The notes beneath the pieces were generated by a model. That model worked only from the letters and a program-made list of their open reading frames with translations, ran no database searches and was not told the DNA's origin. Below, piece by piece: positions 1 through 6,487 of a stretch of DNA of 10,643 nucleotides (position 1 is its first letter; the number at the start of each line of letters is the position of its first letter). A program made the translations under genes and the position numbers. The stretch covers positions 1-10,643 of the forward strand of contig NZDM01000018.1 in the NCBI GenBank assembly GCA_002690085.1. Reading direction: 5' to 3'. Source of the stretch: Flavobacteriaceae bacterium. Lineage in GTDB: Bacteria > Bacteroidota > Bacteroidia > Flavobacteriales > Flavobacteriaceae.

Positions 1-504
1 AATATGACTTCTTCCAATGACCACGACATGTTTACCAGAAGTTGGAATGTCGTAACGTTCCAATAATTCCATAATACCATAAGGAGTTGCGGAAATAAAC
101 GTTGGCAAGTCTAAAGTAAGACGCCCCACATTAACTGGATGAAAACCATCCACGTCTTTATTCGGTTCAATTGCCATTAAAATTTTCTGATCATCAATAT
201 GGTTGGGAAGTGGCAACTGAACTATAAAACCATCAATATCAGAATTATTATTAAGCGCTTCAATTTGATTTAATAATTCGCCTTCAGAGGTGTCGTCAGG
301 AAGTTCTATAAGTGTTGAATCAAATCCTACCAATTCGCAAGCCCTGACCTTGGCCCCAACATAGGTCATACTCGCTCCATCCATCCCCACCAATACAGCT
401 GCTAAATGAGGTACACGCTGATTTTGTTGTTTCATTTGTGAAACTGTAGCTGCAATTTCTTCTTTTATTTTGGCACTTGTTTGTCTTCCGTCTAGTAATA
501 TCAT
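1..504 (-). CDS. folD: Bifunctional methylenetetrahydrofolate dehydrogenase / methenyltetrahydrofolate cyclohydrolase FolD (partial, C-terminus outside window)
   Basis: FolD interconverts 5,10-methylene-, 5,10-methenyl- and 10-formyl-tetrahydrofolate in the cytoplasm, feeding one-carbon units to purine and formyl-Met synthesis. I translated this frame by hand: ATG at 504-502 is followed by 168 open codons to the window edge. Family signatures in order are the substrate-site YVxxK with Tyr48 and Lys52 (YVGAK), VQLPLP near residue 100, DVDGFHPVNVGRL near 127-139, TPYGIMELL, and the start of the nucleotide-binding segment HVVVIGRSHI at the very edge. FolD is normally about 285-295 residues, so roughly 120-125 C-terminal residues, including most of the Rossmann NAD(P) site, are missing only because the window ends. 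The gene starts 16 bp after the ffh stop on the same strand, so co-transcription with ffh is likely. No frameshift or missing catalytic residue is seen in the visible part. Confidence 0.95.
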   Translation of the reverse strand, partial: MILLDGRQTSAKIKEEIAATVSQMKQQNQRVPHLAAVLVGMDGASMTYVGAKVRACELVGFDSTLIELPDDTSEGELLNQIEALNNNSDIDGFIVQLPLPNHIDDQKILMAIEPNKDVDGFHPVNVGRLTLDLPTFISATPYGIMELLERYDIPTSGKHVVVIGRSHI

Positions 505-520
505 AATCCTATAATGGGTC

Positions 521-1852
521 TTATTTTGGCATATTTTTCATCATCTGCATCATCTGGCGGCCTTTACCGCCTTGCATCATTTTCATCATTTTACTCATTT
601 GACTAAACTGTTTCATTAATTTATTAACTTCTTGAACAGAAGTTCCAGAGCCAGCACCGATTCGTTTTTTGCGGCTAGTATTGATAACAGATGGATTGGA
701 ACGCTCTTTTGGAGTCATGGAATGAATGATGGCTTCAATGTGCTTAAATGCATCGTCATCAACATCAACGTCTTTCATCATTTTACCCATACCTGGGATC
801 ATTCCCATCAGGTCTTTCATACTCCCCATTTTCTTAATTTGCTGAATTTGGGATAAGAAATCATCAAAACCAAACTGATTTTTGGCAATCTTCTTTTGAA
901 TCTTGCGGGCCTCTTGCTCATCAAATTGCTCTTGGGCACGTTCTACCAATGAAACGACATCCCCCATACCCAAAATACGATCGGCCATTCGAGCGGGATA
1001 GAAAACATCTATGGCATCCATTTTCTCTCCGGTACCAATAAATTTTATGGGTTTATTGACAACCGATTTAATAGAAATGGCAGCACCACCTCTAGTGTCC
1101 CCATCTAATTTTGTAAGAATGACCCCATCAAAATTTAAAATATCATTAAAGGCTTTGGCTGTATTTACCGCATCTTGACCCGTCATAGAATCCACGACAA
1201 AAAGGGTTTCTTGAGGCTGAATTGCTTTGTGAATATTGGCAATTTCAGTCATCATTTCTTGATCGACTGCCAAGCGTCCTGCCGTATCAATAATAACAAC
1301 ATTACACCCTTTTGATTTAGCTTCGGCAATACCTGCTTTGGCAATGGCTACAGGATCATTATTTCCAGGGTCGCTGTAAACCTCAGCCCCTACCTGCTCG
1401 CCAACGATATGCAACTGGTCTATGGCCGCTGGACGGTAAACATCACAGGCAACCAACATGGGTGTTTTAAATTTTTTTGTTTTGAGAAATTGCGCCAATT
1501 TTCCAGAAAAGGTCGTTTTTCCTGAACCCTGCAATCCAGACATTAAAACAATGGACGGTGCGCCAGAAAGATCTATACCAGCAGCATCTCCACCCATTAG
1601 TTCAGTGAGTTCGTCTTTGACAATCTTGACCATCAATTGACCAGGCTGGAGCGTCGTCAAAACATTTTGTCCCAAGGCCTTTTCTTTTACCTTGTTGGTG
1701 AACGCTTTGGCAATTTTATAATTTACATCGGCATCCAACAAGGCACGACGAACGGCTTTGAGTGTTTCGGCAACATTAATTTCGGTAATGCTACCATGCC
1801 CTTTTAAAACATGTAAAGCCTTATCTAATTTTTCACTTAAATTATTAAACAT
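521..1852 (-). CDS. ffh: Signal recognition particle protein Ffh (SRP54 homologue)
   Basis: Ffh is the GTPase and signal-sequence-binding subunit of the bacterial signal recognition particle. It binds 4.5S RNA and, with FtsY, targets nascent membrane proteins to SecYEG. The 443-residue protein is full length for the family. The N-terminal helical domain spans about 1-85. The G domain carries the P-loop GLQGSGKT (106-113), DTAGR (189-193), TKLDGD (247-252), DTRGG (252-256; DARGG in many relatives) and GTGEK (273-277). The M domain follows from about residue 300, with a methionine-rich finger loop (342-360), the RNA-binding helix-turn-helix segment around 386-415 containing SRKKRIGAGSG, and a methionine-rich tail (419-441). 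ATG at 1852-1850 matches the usual N-terminus. A TAnnTTTG promoter box lies about 25 nt upstream. folD follows 16 bp downstream. Confidence 0.98.
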   Translation of the reverse strand: MFNNLSEKLDKALHVLKGHGSITEINVAETLKAVRRALLDADVNYKIAKAFTNKVKEKALGQNVLTTLQPGQLMVKIVKDELTELMGGDAAGIDLSGAPSIVLMSGLQGSGKTTFSGKLAQFLKTKKFKTPMLVACDVYRPAAIDQLHIVGEQVGAEVYSDPGNNDPVAIAKAGIAEAKSKGCNVVIIDTAGRLAVDQEMMTEIANIHKAIQPQETLFVVDSMTGQDAVNTAKAFNDILNFDGVILTKLDGDTRGGAAISIKSVVNKPIKFIGTGEKMDAIDVFYPARMADRILGMGDVVSLVERAQEQFDEQEARKIQKKIAKNQFGFDDFLSQIQQIKKMGSMKDLMGMIPGMGKMMKDVDVDDDAFKHIEAIIHSMTPKERSNPSVINTSRKKRIGAGSGTSVQEVNKLMKQFSQMSKMMKMMQGGKGRQMMQMMKNMPK

Positions 1853-1874
1853 TAGGGAAGTTATTTTGCAGTTA

Positions 1875-1882
1875 CAAAAGTA
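1875..1882 (-). promoter_or_regulatory. Probable ffh-folD promoter, -7 box
   Basis: On the minus strand this reads TACTTTTG, a perfect match to the Bacteroidota -7 consensus TAnnTTTG, ending 22 nt before the ffh ATG. The nearest upstream TTG (complement of CAA at 1911-1913) is 28 nt away, longer than the usual 17-23 nt, so the -33 element is weak or absent. The box lies inside an inverted repeat, GTTAC-AAAA-GTAAC, at 1871-1884. Confidence 0.55.
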
Positions 1883-1904
1883 ACGAAATATTTTTTTTAT
1901 TTCC

Positions 1905-1923
1905 GTTTATCAACTTGATAAAC
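1905..1923. repeat. Inverted repeat between the SDR gene and ffh
   Basis: GTTTATCA (1905-1912) and TGATAAAC (1916-1923) form a perfect 8-bp stem with a 3-nt loop, starting 5 bp beyond the stop of the short-chain dehydrogenase gene and upstream of the ffh promoter box. Read in the direction of transcription the hairpin is followed by an A-rich stretch, not a T-run, so it is not a textbook intrinsic terminator. It may protect the 3' end of the upstream transcript or bind a regulator. Confidence 0.5.
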
Positions 1924-1927
1924 AATA

Positions 1928-2617
1928 CTAGGGCGTTGAACTGGAAACTTGGAGGAGTTTGCCATTGTAAAACTTCTGACCTGTTTTTGAGAATTCAAAA
2001 ATATAAGCTGCCATCTCTTTGGCGCTCATCAGTGCTTTGTAGCCTGGAAAAGCGGCTTCCAGCATTTCAGTTTGAACTGCACCCAAAGCCAGAACATTAA
2101 ATGATGGACCTGTGTCTTTATACTCCTCAGCCAAAAGTTCTGTTAGTGTTATTAAAGCACCTTTGCTGGAACTGTAGGCAGACAAACCGGCAAACTTAGC
2201 AGAGCCTTGCACCCCGCCCATTGAACTTATGTTAACAACATGACCACTGGAGCCCATAAAAGGAATTACAAGCCTGGTAAGTTCAGCAACTCCAAAAACA
2301 TTGGTGTTATAAACATTTTTAAAGTCTTCTAATGTGGTTTGTGCAAAAGGCCGATTGATTAAGGATCCGGCATTGTTAATTAAAATATCAACCTGATTCC
2401 ATTCTCTATTGATAAAAGCTTCAACGGCTTCATAAGCTTCTGGCATATTCAAATCAAATGAAAATGCAGTGGTATTTTTATAGGCCATATTAGATATAGG
2501 GTCGGCATTTCTTGAAAGTGCCAAAACATCATATCCTGCTTTTGAAAATAAGGAAACAAGTTCAAATCCAATACCTCGGCTGGTCCCTGTTATGATAACT
2601 GTTTTGCTCGGCTTCAT
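1928..2617 (-). CDS. Short-chain dehydrogenase/reductase (SDR), classical type, substrate unknown
   Basis: This 229-residue protein is a classical SDR: a soluble, single-domain Rossmann-fold NAD(P)(H)-dependent oxidoreductase. The cofactor-binding glycine motif TGTSRGIG is at 10-17. NNAG at 81-84, the structural Asn at 106 (in NTNVFG), the catalytic Ser around 132 (NISS, 129-132), and Tyr148 and Lys152 of the YxxxK motif (YSSSK) are all present, so it should be catalytically competent. Basic Arg14 in the glycine motif and Arg36 after strand 2 hint at NADP(H) preference, which is inference only. The Ser-Tyr spacing is 16 residues, about three more than in FabG-type enzymes. The protein lacks clear features naming a substrate, so no pathway is assigned. 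ATG at 2617 gives the expected N-terminus just before the first strand. The gene starts 36 bp after the membrane-protein gene upstream on the same strand, suggesting an operon. Confidence 0.9.
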   Translation of the reverse strand: MKPSKTVIITGTSRGIGFELVSLFSKAGYDVLALSRNADPISNMAYKNTTAFSFDLNMPEAYEAVEAFINREWNQVDILINNAGSLINRPFAQTTLEDFKNVYNTNVFGVAELTRLVIPFMGSSGHVVNISSMGGVQGSAKFAGLSAYSSSKGALITLTELLAEEYKDTGPSFNVLALGAVQTEMLEAAFPGYKALMSAKEMAAYIFEFSKTGQKFYNGKLLQVSSSTP

Positions 2618-2653
2618 TTCTTATTGTATTGATGCGAAGATAATAAAGTCCGC

Positions 2654-3385
2654 TTAAACTGTAGGGCTAACATTTTTTTTAAACGATATTTTGGAAAGAT
2701 TGTATAGCAGCACTAAAAGTAGCACAACAAATACTTCAAACCAAAAAATATAGTAAGGCCATTCTCCAATAACTAATGGATTGTTGACTTGTGGGGGTTC
2801 GGCCAAATACATATAATTTCCCCCTATATAAAAATTAAAGGGCATCAAAACTACCAACAATAAATTTAATATTAAAAATGTTCTAACCATGGATTTTTTT
2901 CTGGGCTTTAGACCAAAATTTTGAAGCATAAATATCGGTATAATAAAAATAAAGACATGACGAATATAGTATACAAAATAAACATAAAAACTGCCATCAT
3001 AATCACTCATTTGAGGGGTTAAAATGCCCATAACACCTCCAATTATTCCTGTGTAGAACACAAAGTCAAATAAGCCTTGTTTGTTTTTTACAAAAGGAAT
3101 TATCGAACAAATAAAAGCTGAGATTCCACAAAGGTGCAGCGGTAAGTCTACAGCCAAGCTGAAGTTGCCAGACATGTAGGTGTGCAAAGGATTGTATATG
3201 CAAGTTAAAAACAAAACACACCCCATAGTGTTTAAAAGTGCTGTTTTCTGTTTTAGTTTTATGCGACGTGCTGACAACAAAAAAACGACAATGACTGCGA
3301 TTGAAATAAGAGTGTTTCTAGTCCATTCTGCAGACATAATATCAACGACGTGGTTGTATGTAACTGTTTCAGATAAAAAATACAA
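2654..3385 (-). CDS. TIGR02206 (YwaF/TMEM164-like) multi-pass membrane protein
   Basis: This is an integral inner-membrane protein with about six to seven hydrophobic segments, near residues 24-40, 49-64, 83-98, 105-123, 136-155, 168-185 and 210-230. Conserved features match the TIGR02206 family, which includes Bacillus YwaF and is related to animal TMEM164: LPLHLCG at 81-87 (His84, Cys86), a Gly-rich helix ending in GILTP near 120-124, RHVF at 142-145, NLLLVVLMPFNFYIGGNYMYL around 174-193, and a final WPYYIFWFE helix. TMEM164 has been reported as a cysteine-dependent phospholipid acyltransferase. Whether the bacterial members share that chemistry is unknown, so no function is assigned. The longest frame begins at TTG (3385-3383). 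An in-frame ATG at 3337-3335 would give 227 residues, nearer the family's usual length, and may be the true start. It probably forms an operon with the SDR gene downstream. Confidence 0.85.
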   Translation of the reverse strand: MYFLSETVTYNHVVDIMSAEWTRNTLISIAVIVVFLLSARRIKLKQKTALLNTMGCVLFLTCIYNPLHTYMSGNFSLAVDLPLHLCGISAFICSIIPFVKNKQGLFDFVFYTGIIGGVMGILTPQMSDYDGSFYVYFVYYIRHVFIFIIPIFMLQNFGLKPRKKSMVRTFLILNLLLVVLMPFNFYIGGNYMYLAEPPQVNNPLVIGEWPYYIFWFEVFVVLLLVLLYNLSKISFKKNVSPTV

Positions 3386-3429
3386 GAAAATTGGTTTTGG
3401 TTAATTTTTATAAATTTAGAAATAAATCC

Positions 3430-3457
3430 TTGTAATTCAAAGATATTGTTATTTTTG
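3430..3457 (+). promoter_or_regulatory. Promoter of tRNA-Val
   Basis: TTG at 3430-3432 and TATTTTTG at 3450-3457 match the Bacteroidota -33/-7 pair (TTG and TAnnTTTG) with a 17-nt spacer. The -7 box ends 12 nt before the first base of the mature tRNA, which fits a very short leader. This is the best-formed promoter in the window. Confidence 0.7.
3438..3445 (-). promoter_or_regulatory. Candidate promoter -7 box for the TIGR02206-SDR operon
   Basis: On the minus strand this reads TATCTTTG, a perfect TAnnTTTG match, about 50 nt upstream of the TTG start and 100 nt upstream of the alternative ATG. I see no TTG at a suitable -33 position. It sits inside the spacer of the plus-strand tRNA promoter, so the two would compete for polymerase. 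Confidence 0.45.
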
Positions 3458-3469
3458 TGGTCGCTTAAA

Positions 3470-3544
3470 GGGTCATTAACTCAGTTGGTTCAGAGTGTTA
3501 CCTTGACAGGGTAGAAGTCACTGGTTCGAATCCAGTATGACCCA
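3470..3544 (+). tRNA. tRNA-Val, anticodon GAC
   Basis: The 75-nt sequence folds as a complete cloverleaf. The acceptor stem GGGTCAT pairs with ATGACCC, with discriminator A at 3544. The D stem is ACTC/GAGT. The anticodon stem TTACC/GGTAG closes the 7-nt loop TTGACAG, giving anticodon GAC, which reads the valine codon GUC and, by wobble, GUU. The T stem ACTGG/CCAGT closes the loop TTCGAAT. The 3' CCA is not encoded: the sequence after the discriminator is CAAAAT, so a CCA-adding enzyme is needed. It is preceded by its own promoter and followed 18 nt later by a strong hairpin. Confidence 0.96.
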
Positions 3545-3562
3545 CAAAATAAATCCATTTAA

Positions 3563-3594
3563 AACAATCTGGACCTTCCAGATTGTTAATTTTT
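3563..3594 (+). terminator. Intrinsic terminator after tRNA-Val, or leader hairpin of the M1 peptidase gene
   Basis: AACAATCTGGA (3563-3573) and TCCAGATTGTT (3577-3587) form a perfect 11-bp stem with loop CCT, followed by AATTTTT. This is a convincing rho-independent terminator for the tRNA. It ends 20 nt before the M1 peptidase ATG at 3608, and I see no TAnnTTTG box between the tRNA and that ATG, so the peptidase gene may depend on read-through. Confidence 0.8.
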
Positions 3595-3607
3595 AATTCT
3601 TAAAATT

Positions 3608-5935
3608 ATGTATTTCAAGTTGAATAAAATAAATTTTATTGCCATTGTATTGTGCATTGCTTCCAGTCTTTTTTCGCAAGAAAATTTAAACAATAGTAAA
3701 TTTAAACAATTGTACGAAGAACTTCCAACACCTAATGTTTACAGAACTGCCAGTGGGGCACCAGGGCATGAATACTACCAGCAAACTGCGGATTATTTGA
3801 TTGATGTTGAACTCGATGAAATCAACAATATTATATATGGAAAAGAAACGATTACCTACACCAATAATTCACCAGATGTCCTGAGCTATCTTTGGATACA
3901 ATTAGATCAAAATATACGGGCAAAAAAATCGCACGGTCAACTCACTTCCACTAGTAGTATGGGCAATGAAATGAGTTTTGGGAGTATTAAAAGAATGCAT
4001 GATCAAATGAATTTTGACGGCGGTTTTAAGCTTGAAAAGGTGACGGATACAAATAACAAAAATCTATCATACAAAATCAACGAGACCATGATGCGTATAG
4101 AACTCCCAAAGGCACTAAAAAAAGGGCAATCATTTTCGTTTAAGATAAATTACCACTACAACATTAATGACAGACTGAAAATTGGAGGGCGAAGTGGTTA
4201 TGAGTACTTTGAAAAAGAAGGAAATTCAATATACACTATTGCCCAGTTTTTTCCCAGAATGGCGGTATATAATGAAGTTGAGGGCTGGCAAAACAAACAA
4301 TTTATTGGGGATGGAGAGTTTACTTTGCCTTTTGGAGATTACAAAGTAAGCATCACCGTTCCGGGTGACCACATCGTTGCTGCGACTGGAGAACTTAAAA
4401 ATCCTTCATCTGTATTGAGTAAAACACAAATTAAAAGGCTAGACAAAGCAAAAAACAACTATACAGATCCTGAAATTATTGTTACACAAAAGGAAGCAGA
4501 GGCAAATGAAAAAACCAAAAGCAATTCAAAAAAGACATGGGTTTTTGAAGCAGAAAATGTACGAGATTTTGGTTGGGCAAGCTCTAGAAAATTCATATGG
4601 GATGCCATGGCTGTGGATGTTGGAGGTAAAAGGGTAATGGCTTACAGTTATTATCCAAAAGAAGGGAATCCGCTTTGGGAACAGTTTTCAACCAGAGCAG
4701 TTGCACACACCCTAAAGACTTATTCCAAATACACCATCGATTACATTTACCCGCAAGCCACATCGGTTCATGCCAAATCCCTTGGGATGGAATATCCTAT
4801 GATTTGTTTTAATTTTGGAAGGCCTGAAGAAGATGGAACTTATTCTGAGAGAACAAAGTATCGCATGATTGGTGTCATAATTCACGAAGTTGGTCATAAT
4901 TTCTTCCCAATGATTATAAATTCTGACGAACGCCAATGGACATGGATGGATGAAGGTCTTAACAGCTTTGTAGAATACCTTACCGAACAAGAATTTGAAA
5001 GAGATTTCCCTTCAAGAAGAGGGCCTCCAGAAAATATTGTTCAATACATGAAAGGAGATAAAAGTGGAATTGTACCCATCATGACAAATTCTGAATCCAT
5101 TTTGCAATTTGGTAACAATGCGTATGGGAAGCCTGCTACAGCGCTCAATATTTTAAGAGAAACGATCATGGGCAGAGAATTGTTTGACTATGCCTTTAAG
5201 ACGTACAGTGAAAGATGGGCATTTAAACACCCTACGCCAGCAGATTTCTTTAGAACCATGGAAGACGCCAGTGCCGTAGATCTTGATTGGTTTTGGAGAG
5301 GTTGGTTTTACACCAACGATTGTGTGGACATTTCTTTAGACCAAGTAAACTGGTTTAAAATAAATACTGCCGATCCTGATATTGAAAATCCCATCGCAAA
5401 AAATCAAAAAGAAAAAAACAGCACTTACATTGGAAATAAACGTGATGCTGCTTCTATTTCCAAAACAGTGACTGAAAAAGATAAAGGTGCAGTAGATTTT
5501 TACACGACTTATGACCCCTTTAAAACCGATGTTTTAGACAGACAAGAATATGCCGACTTTCTAAACACTCTTGATGCGGAAGAGAAGGCATTTTTAAATT
5601 CTGATAAAAACTACTACGAACTTCAGTTCTCAAATATTGGAGGGCTTGTGATGCCCATCATTCTAGAATTTACTTATACGGACGGAACCCAAGAAATTGT
5701 AAGAATCCCTGCAGAAATATGGAAGAGAAATAATGAAAAAATCAAAAAAGTATTTATTCTAGATAAGGAGTTGATGAATGTTAAATTGGATCCATTCTTA
5801 GAAACTGCAGATGTTGATTTGAATAATAATTATTGGCCAGCAAGAACTGAACCGACGCGTTTCCAACTTTACAAGCAAAACGAAGAAAAGCTTGAAAACC
5901 CCATGCAAAGAGCCGAAAGAGCCAAAAAACAATAG
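3608..5935 (+). CDS. Secreted M1-family zinc metallopeptidase (aminopeptidase-like)
   Basis: This 775-residue protein belongs to the gluzincin M1 family, which removes N-terminal residues from peptides. A Sec signal peptide covers about 1-23 (hydrophobic FIAIVLCIASSLFS, then QEN), placing the mature protein in the periplasm or outside the cell. An N-terminal beta-rich domain runs to about 260. The catalytic core holds the substrate-site motif GMEYP (393-397, in place of GAMEN), zinc ligands His426 and His430 in HEVGH with general base Glu427, and third ligand Glu449 exactly 18 residues later (WMDEG). Tyr506 in AYGKPA is the likely transition-state tyrosine. The last 200 residues include a Lys/Glu/Asp-rich linker (about 590-635) and a beta-rich segment. 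I see no T9SS C-terminal sorting domain and no lipobox. It begins 20 nt after the tRNA hairpin and is followed 26 bp later by the DUF6702-type gene. Confidence 0.93.
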   Translation: MYFKLNKINFIAIVLCIASSLFSQENLNNSKFKQLYEELPTPNVYRTASGAPGHEYYQQTADYLIDVELDEINNIIYGKETITYTNNSPDVLSYLWIQLDQNIRAKKSHGQLTSTSSMGNEMSFGSIKRMHDQMNFDGGFKLEKVTDTNNKNLSYKINETMMRIELPKALKKGQSFSFKINYHYNINDRLKIGGRSGYEYFEKEGNSIYTIAQFFPRMAVYNEVEGWQNKQFIGDGEFTLPFGDYKVSITVPGDHIVAATGELKNPSSVLSKTQIKRLDKAKNNYTDPEIIVTQKEAEANEKTKSNSKKTWVFEAENVRDFGWASSRKFIWDAMAVDVGGKRVMAYSYYPKEGNPLWEQFSTRAVAHTLKTYSKYTIDYIYPQATSVHAKSLGMEYPMICFNFGRPEEDGTYSERTKYRMIGVIIHEVGHNFFPMIINSDERQWTWMDEGLNSFVEYLTEQEFERDFPSRRGPPENIVQYMKGDKSGIVPIMTNSESILQFGNNAYGKPATALNILRETIMGRELFDYAFKTYSERWAFKHPTPADFFRTMEDASAVDLDWFWRGWFYTNDCVDISLDQVNWFKINTADPDIENPIAKNQKEKNSTYIGNKRDAASISKTVTEKDKGAVDFYTTYDPFKTDVLDRQEYADFLNTLDAEEKAFLNSDKNYYELQFSNIGGLVMPIILEFTYTDGTQEIVRIPAEIWKRNNEKIKKVFILDKELMNVKLDPFLETADVDLNNNYWPARTEPTRFQLYKQNEEKLENPMQRAERAKKQ

Positions 5936-5961
5936 TTTTAGAAAATGAATGACAAATTATT

Positions 5962-6462
5962 ATGGCAAAGTCTTTGATCTTTTTAATTCTCTACACAATA
6001 CTTCCCTTTCACGATTTTCATGTATCTCACACGACTTTGCATTACAACAAAGACCAAGAGTCAATAGAAATAACTGTAAGAGTTGCTATAGATGATTTGG
6101 AAAAAACCTTAGAGACAAAAAGTTCTGGCAAATTAAAACTAGGGAGCCCAAAAGAAAATAAATCTTCTGATCAATACATAAAAAATTATTTCGATTATCA
6201 TCTGAAAATTTCTATTAACGAAAAAATAGCATCATACAACTGGATTGGAAAAGAAATTGCAAAGGACTTGCACGATATTTATTTGTACTTTGAAATTCCT
6301 GATTGTAACTCCATGGCAAACATAGAATCCATAACTATCGAAAACACACTTTTTTTAGAAAGGTCACACAAACAAATCAATATTGTGTTAGTTGAATTTG
6401 GAGTTCTAACCTACAATCTCAACTTTACTAAGGATAAAAATAGGGAGACAATCTTATTTTAA
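5962..6462 (+). CDS. DUF6702-type exported protein of unknown function
   Basis: This 166-residue protein resembles the DUF6702 family, small Bacteroidota proteins without known function. A hydrophobic N-terminus (residues 3-15) acts as a signal peptide or anchor, followed by HDFHVSHTTLHYN, a version of the family's His-rich opening. The body looks like alternating beta strands: ITVRVAIDDLEKTLE (about 37-51), a Lys-rich variable loop (53-70), IKNYFDYHLKISINEK, YNWIGKE (about 93-99), and IENTLFLERSHKQINIV (about 125-142). No enzyme motif is visible. A role as an envelope or periplasmic partner of the M1 peptidase is inference from position only: it starts 26 bp after that gene on the same strand with no terminator between. 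ATG codons at 5945 and 5949 are out of frame, so 5962 is the start. Confidence 0.75.
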   Translation: MAKSLIFLILYTILPFHDFHVSHTTLHYNKDQESIEITVRVAIDDLEKTLETKSSGKLKLGSPKENKSSDQYIKNYFDYHLKISINEKIASYNWIGKEIAKDLHDIYLYFEIPDCNSMANIESITIENTLFLERSHKQINIVLVEFGVLTYNLNFTKDKNRETILF

Positions 6463-6487
6463 AATTAAGAAGACCTTTTAAAAAGCG

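Noticed and set aside
632..856. A 74-codon plus-strand open frame antisense to the Ffh M domain
   Set aside because: It is a shadow of a strongly conserved gene, with no start context and no family resemblance.
1905..1923. The hairpin downstream of the SDR gene considered as an intrinsic terminator
   Set aside because: In the direction of transcription it is followed by an A-run rather than a T-run, so it is kept only as an inverted repeat.
3470..3544. tRNA gene considered as an integration site for a mobile element
   Set aside because: No integrase gene and no repeat of the tRNA 3' end is visible, and the neighbours on both sides are ordinary chromosomal genes.
4712..4990. A 92-codon open frame on the minus strand inside the M1 peptidase gene
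   Set aside because: It is antisense to the conserved catalytic core of the peptidase, has no recognisable family and no promoter box, and is explained by codon bias of the real gene.
6474..6484. Short palindrome CTTTTAAAAAG between the convergent DUF6702-type gene and murF, considered as a shared terminator
   Set aside because: The stem would be only 5 A/T-rich pairs with a 1-nt loop, which is not a stable hairpin.
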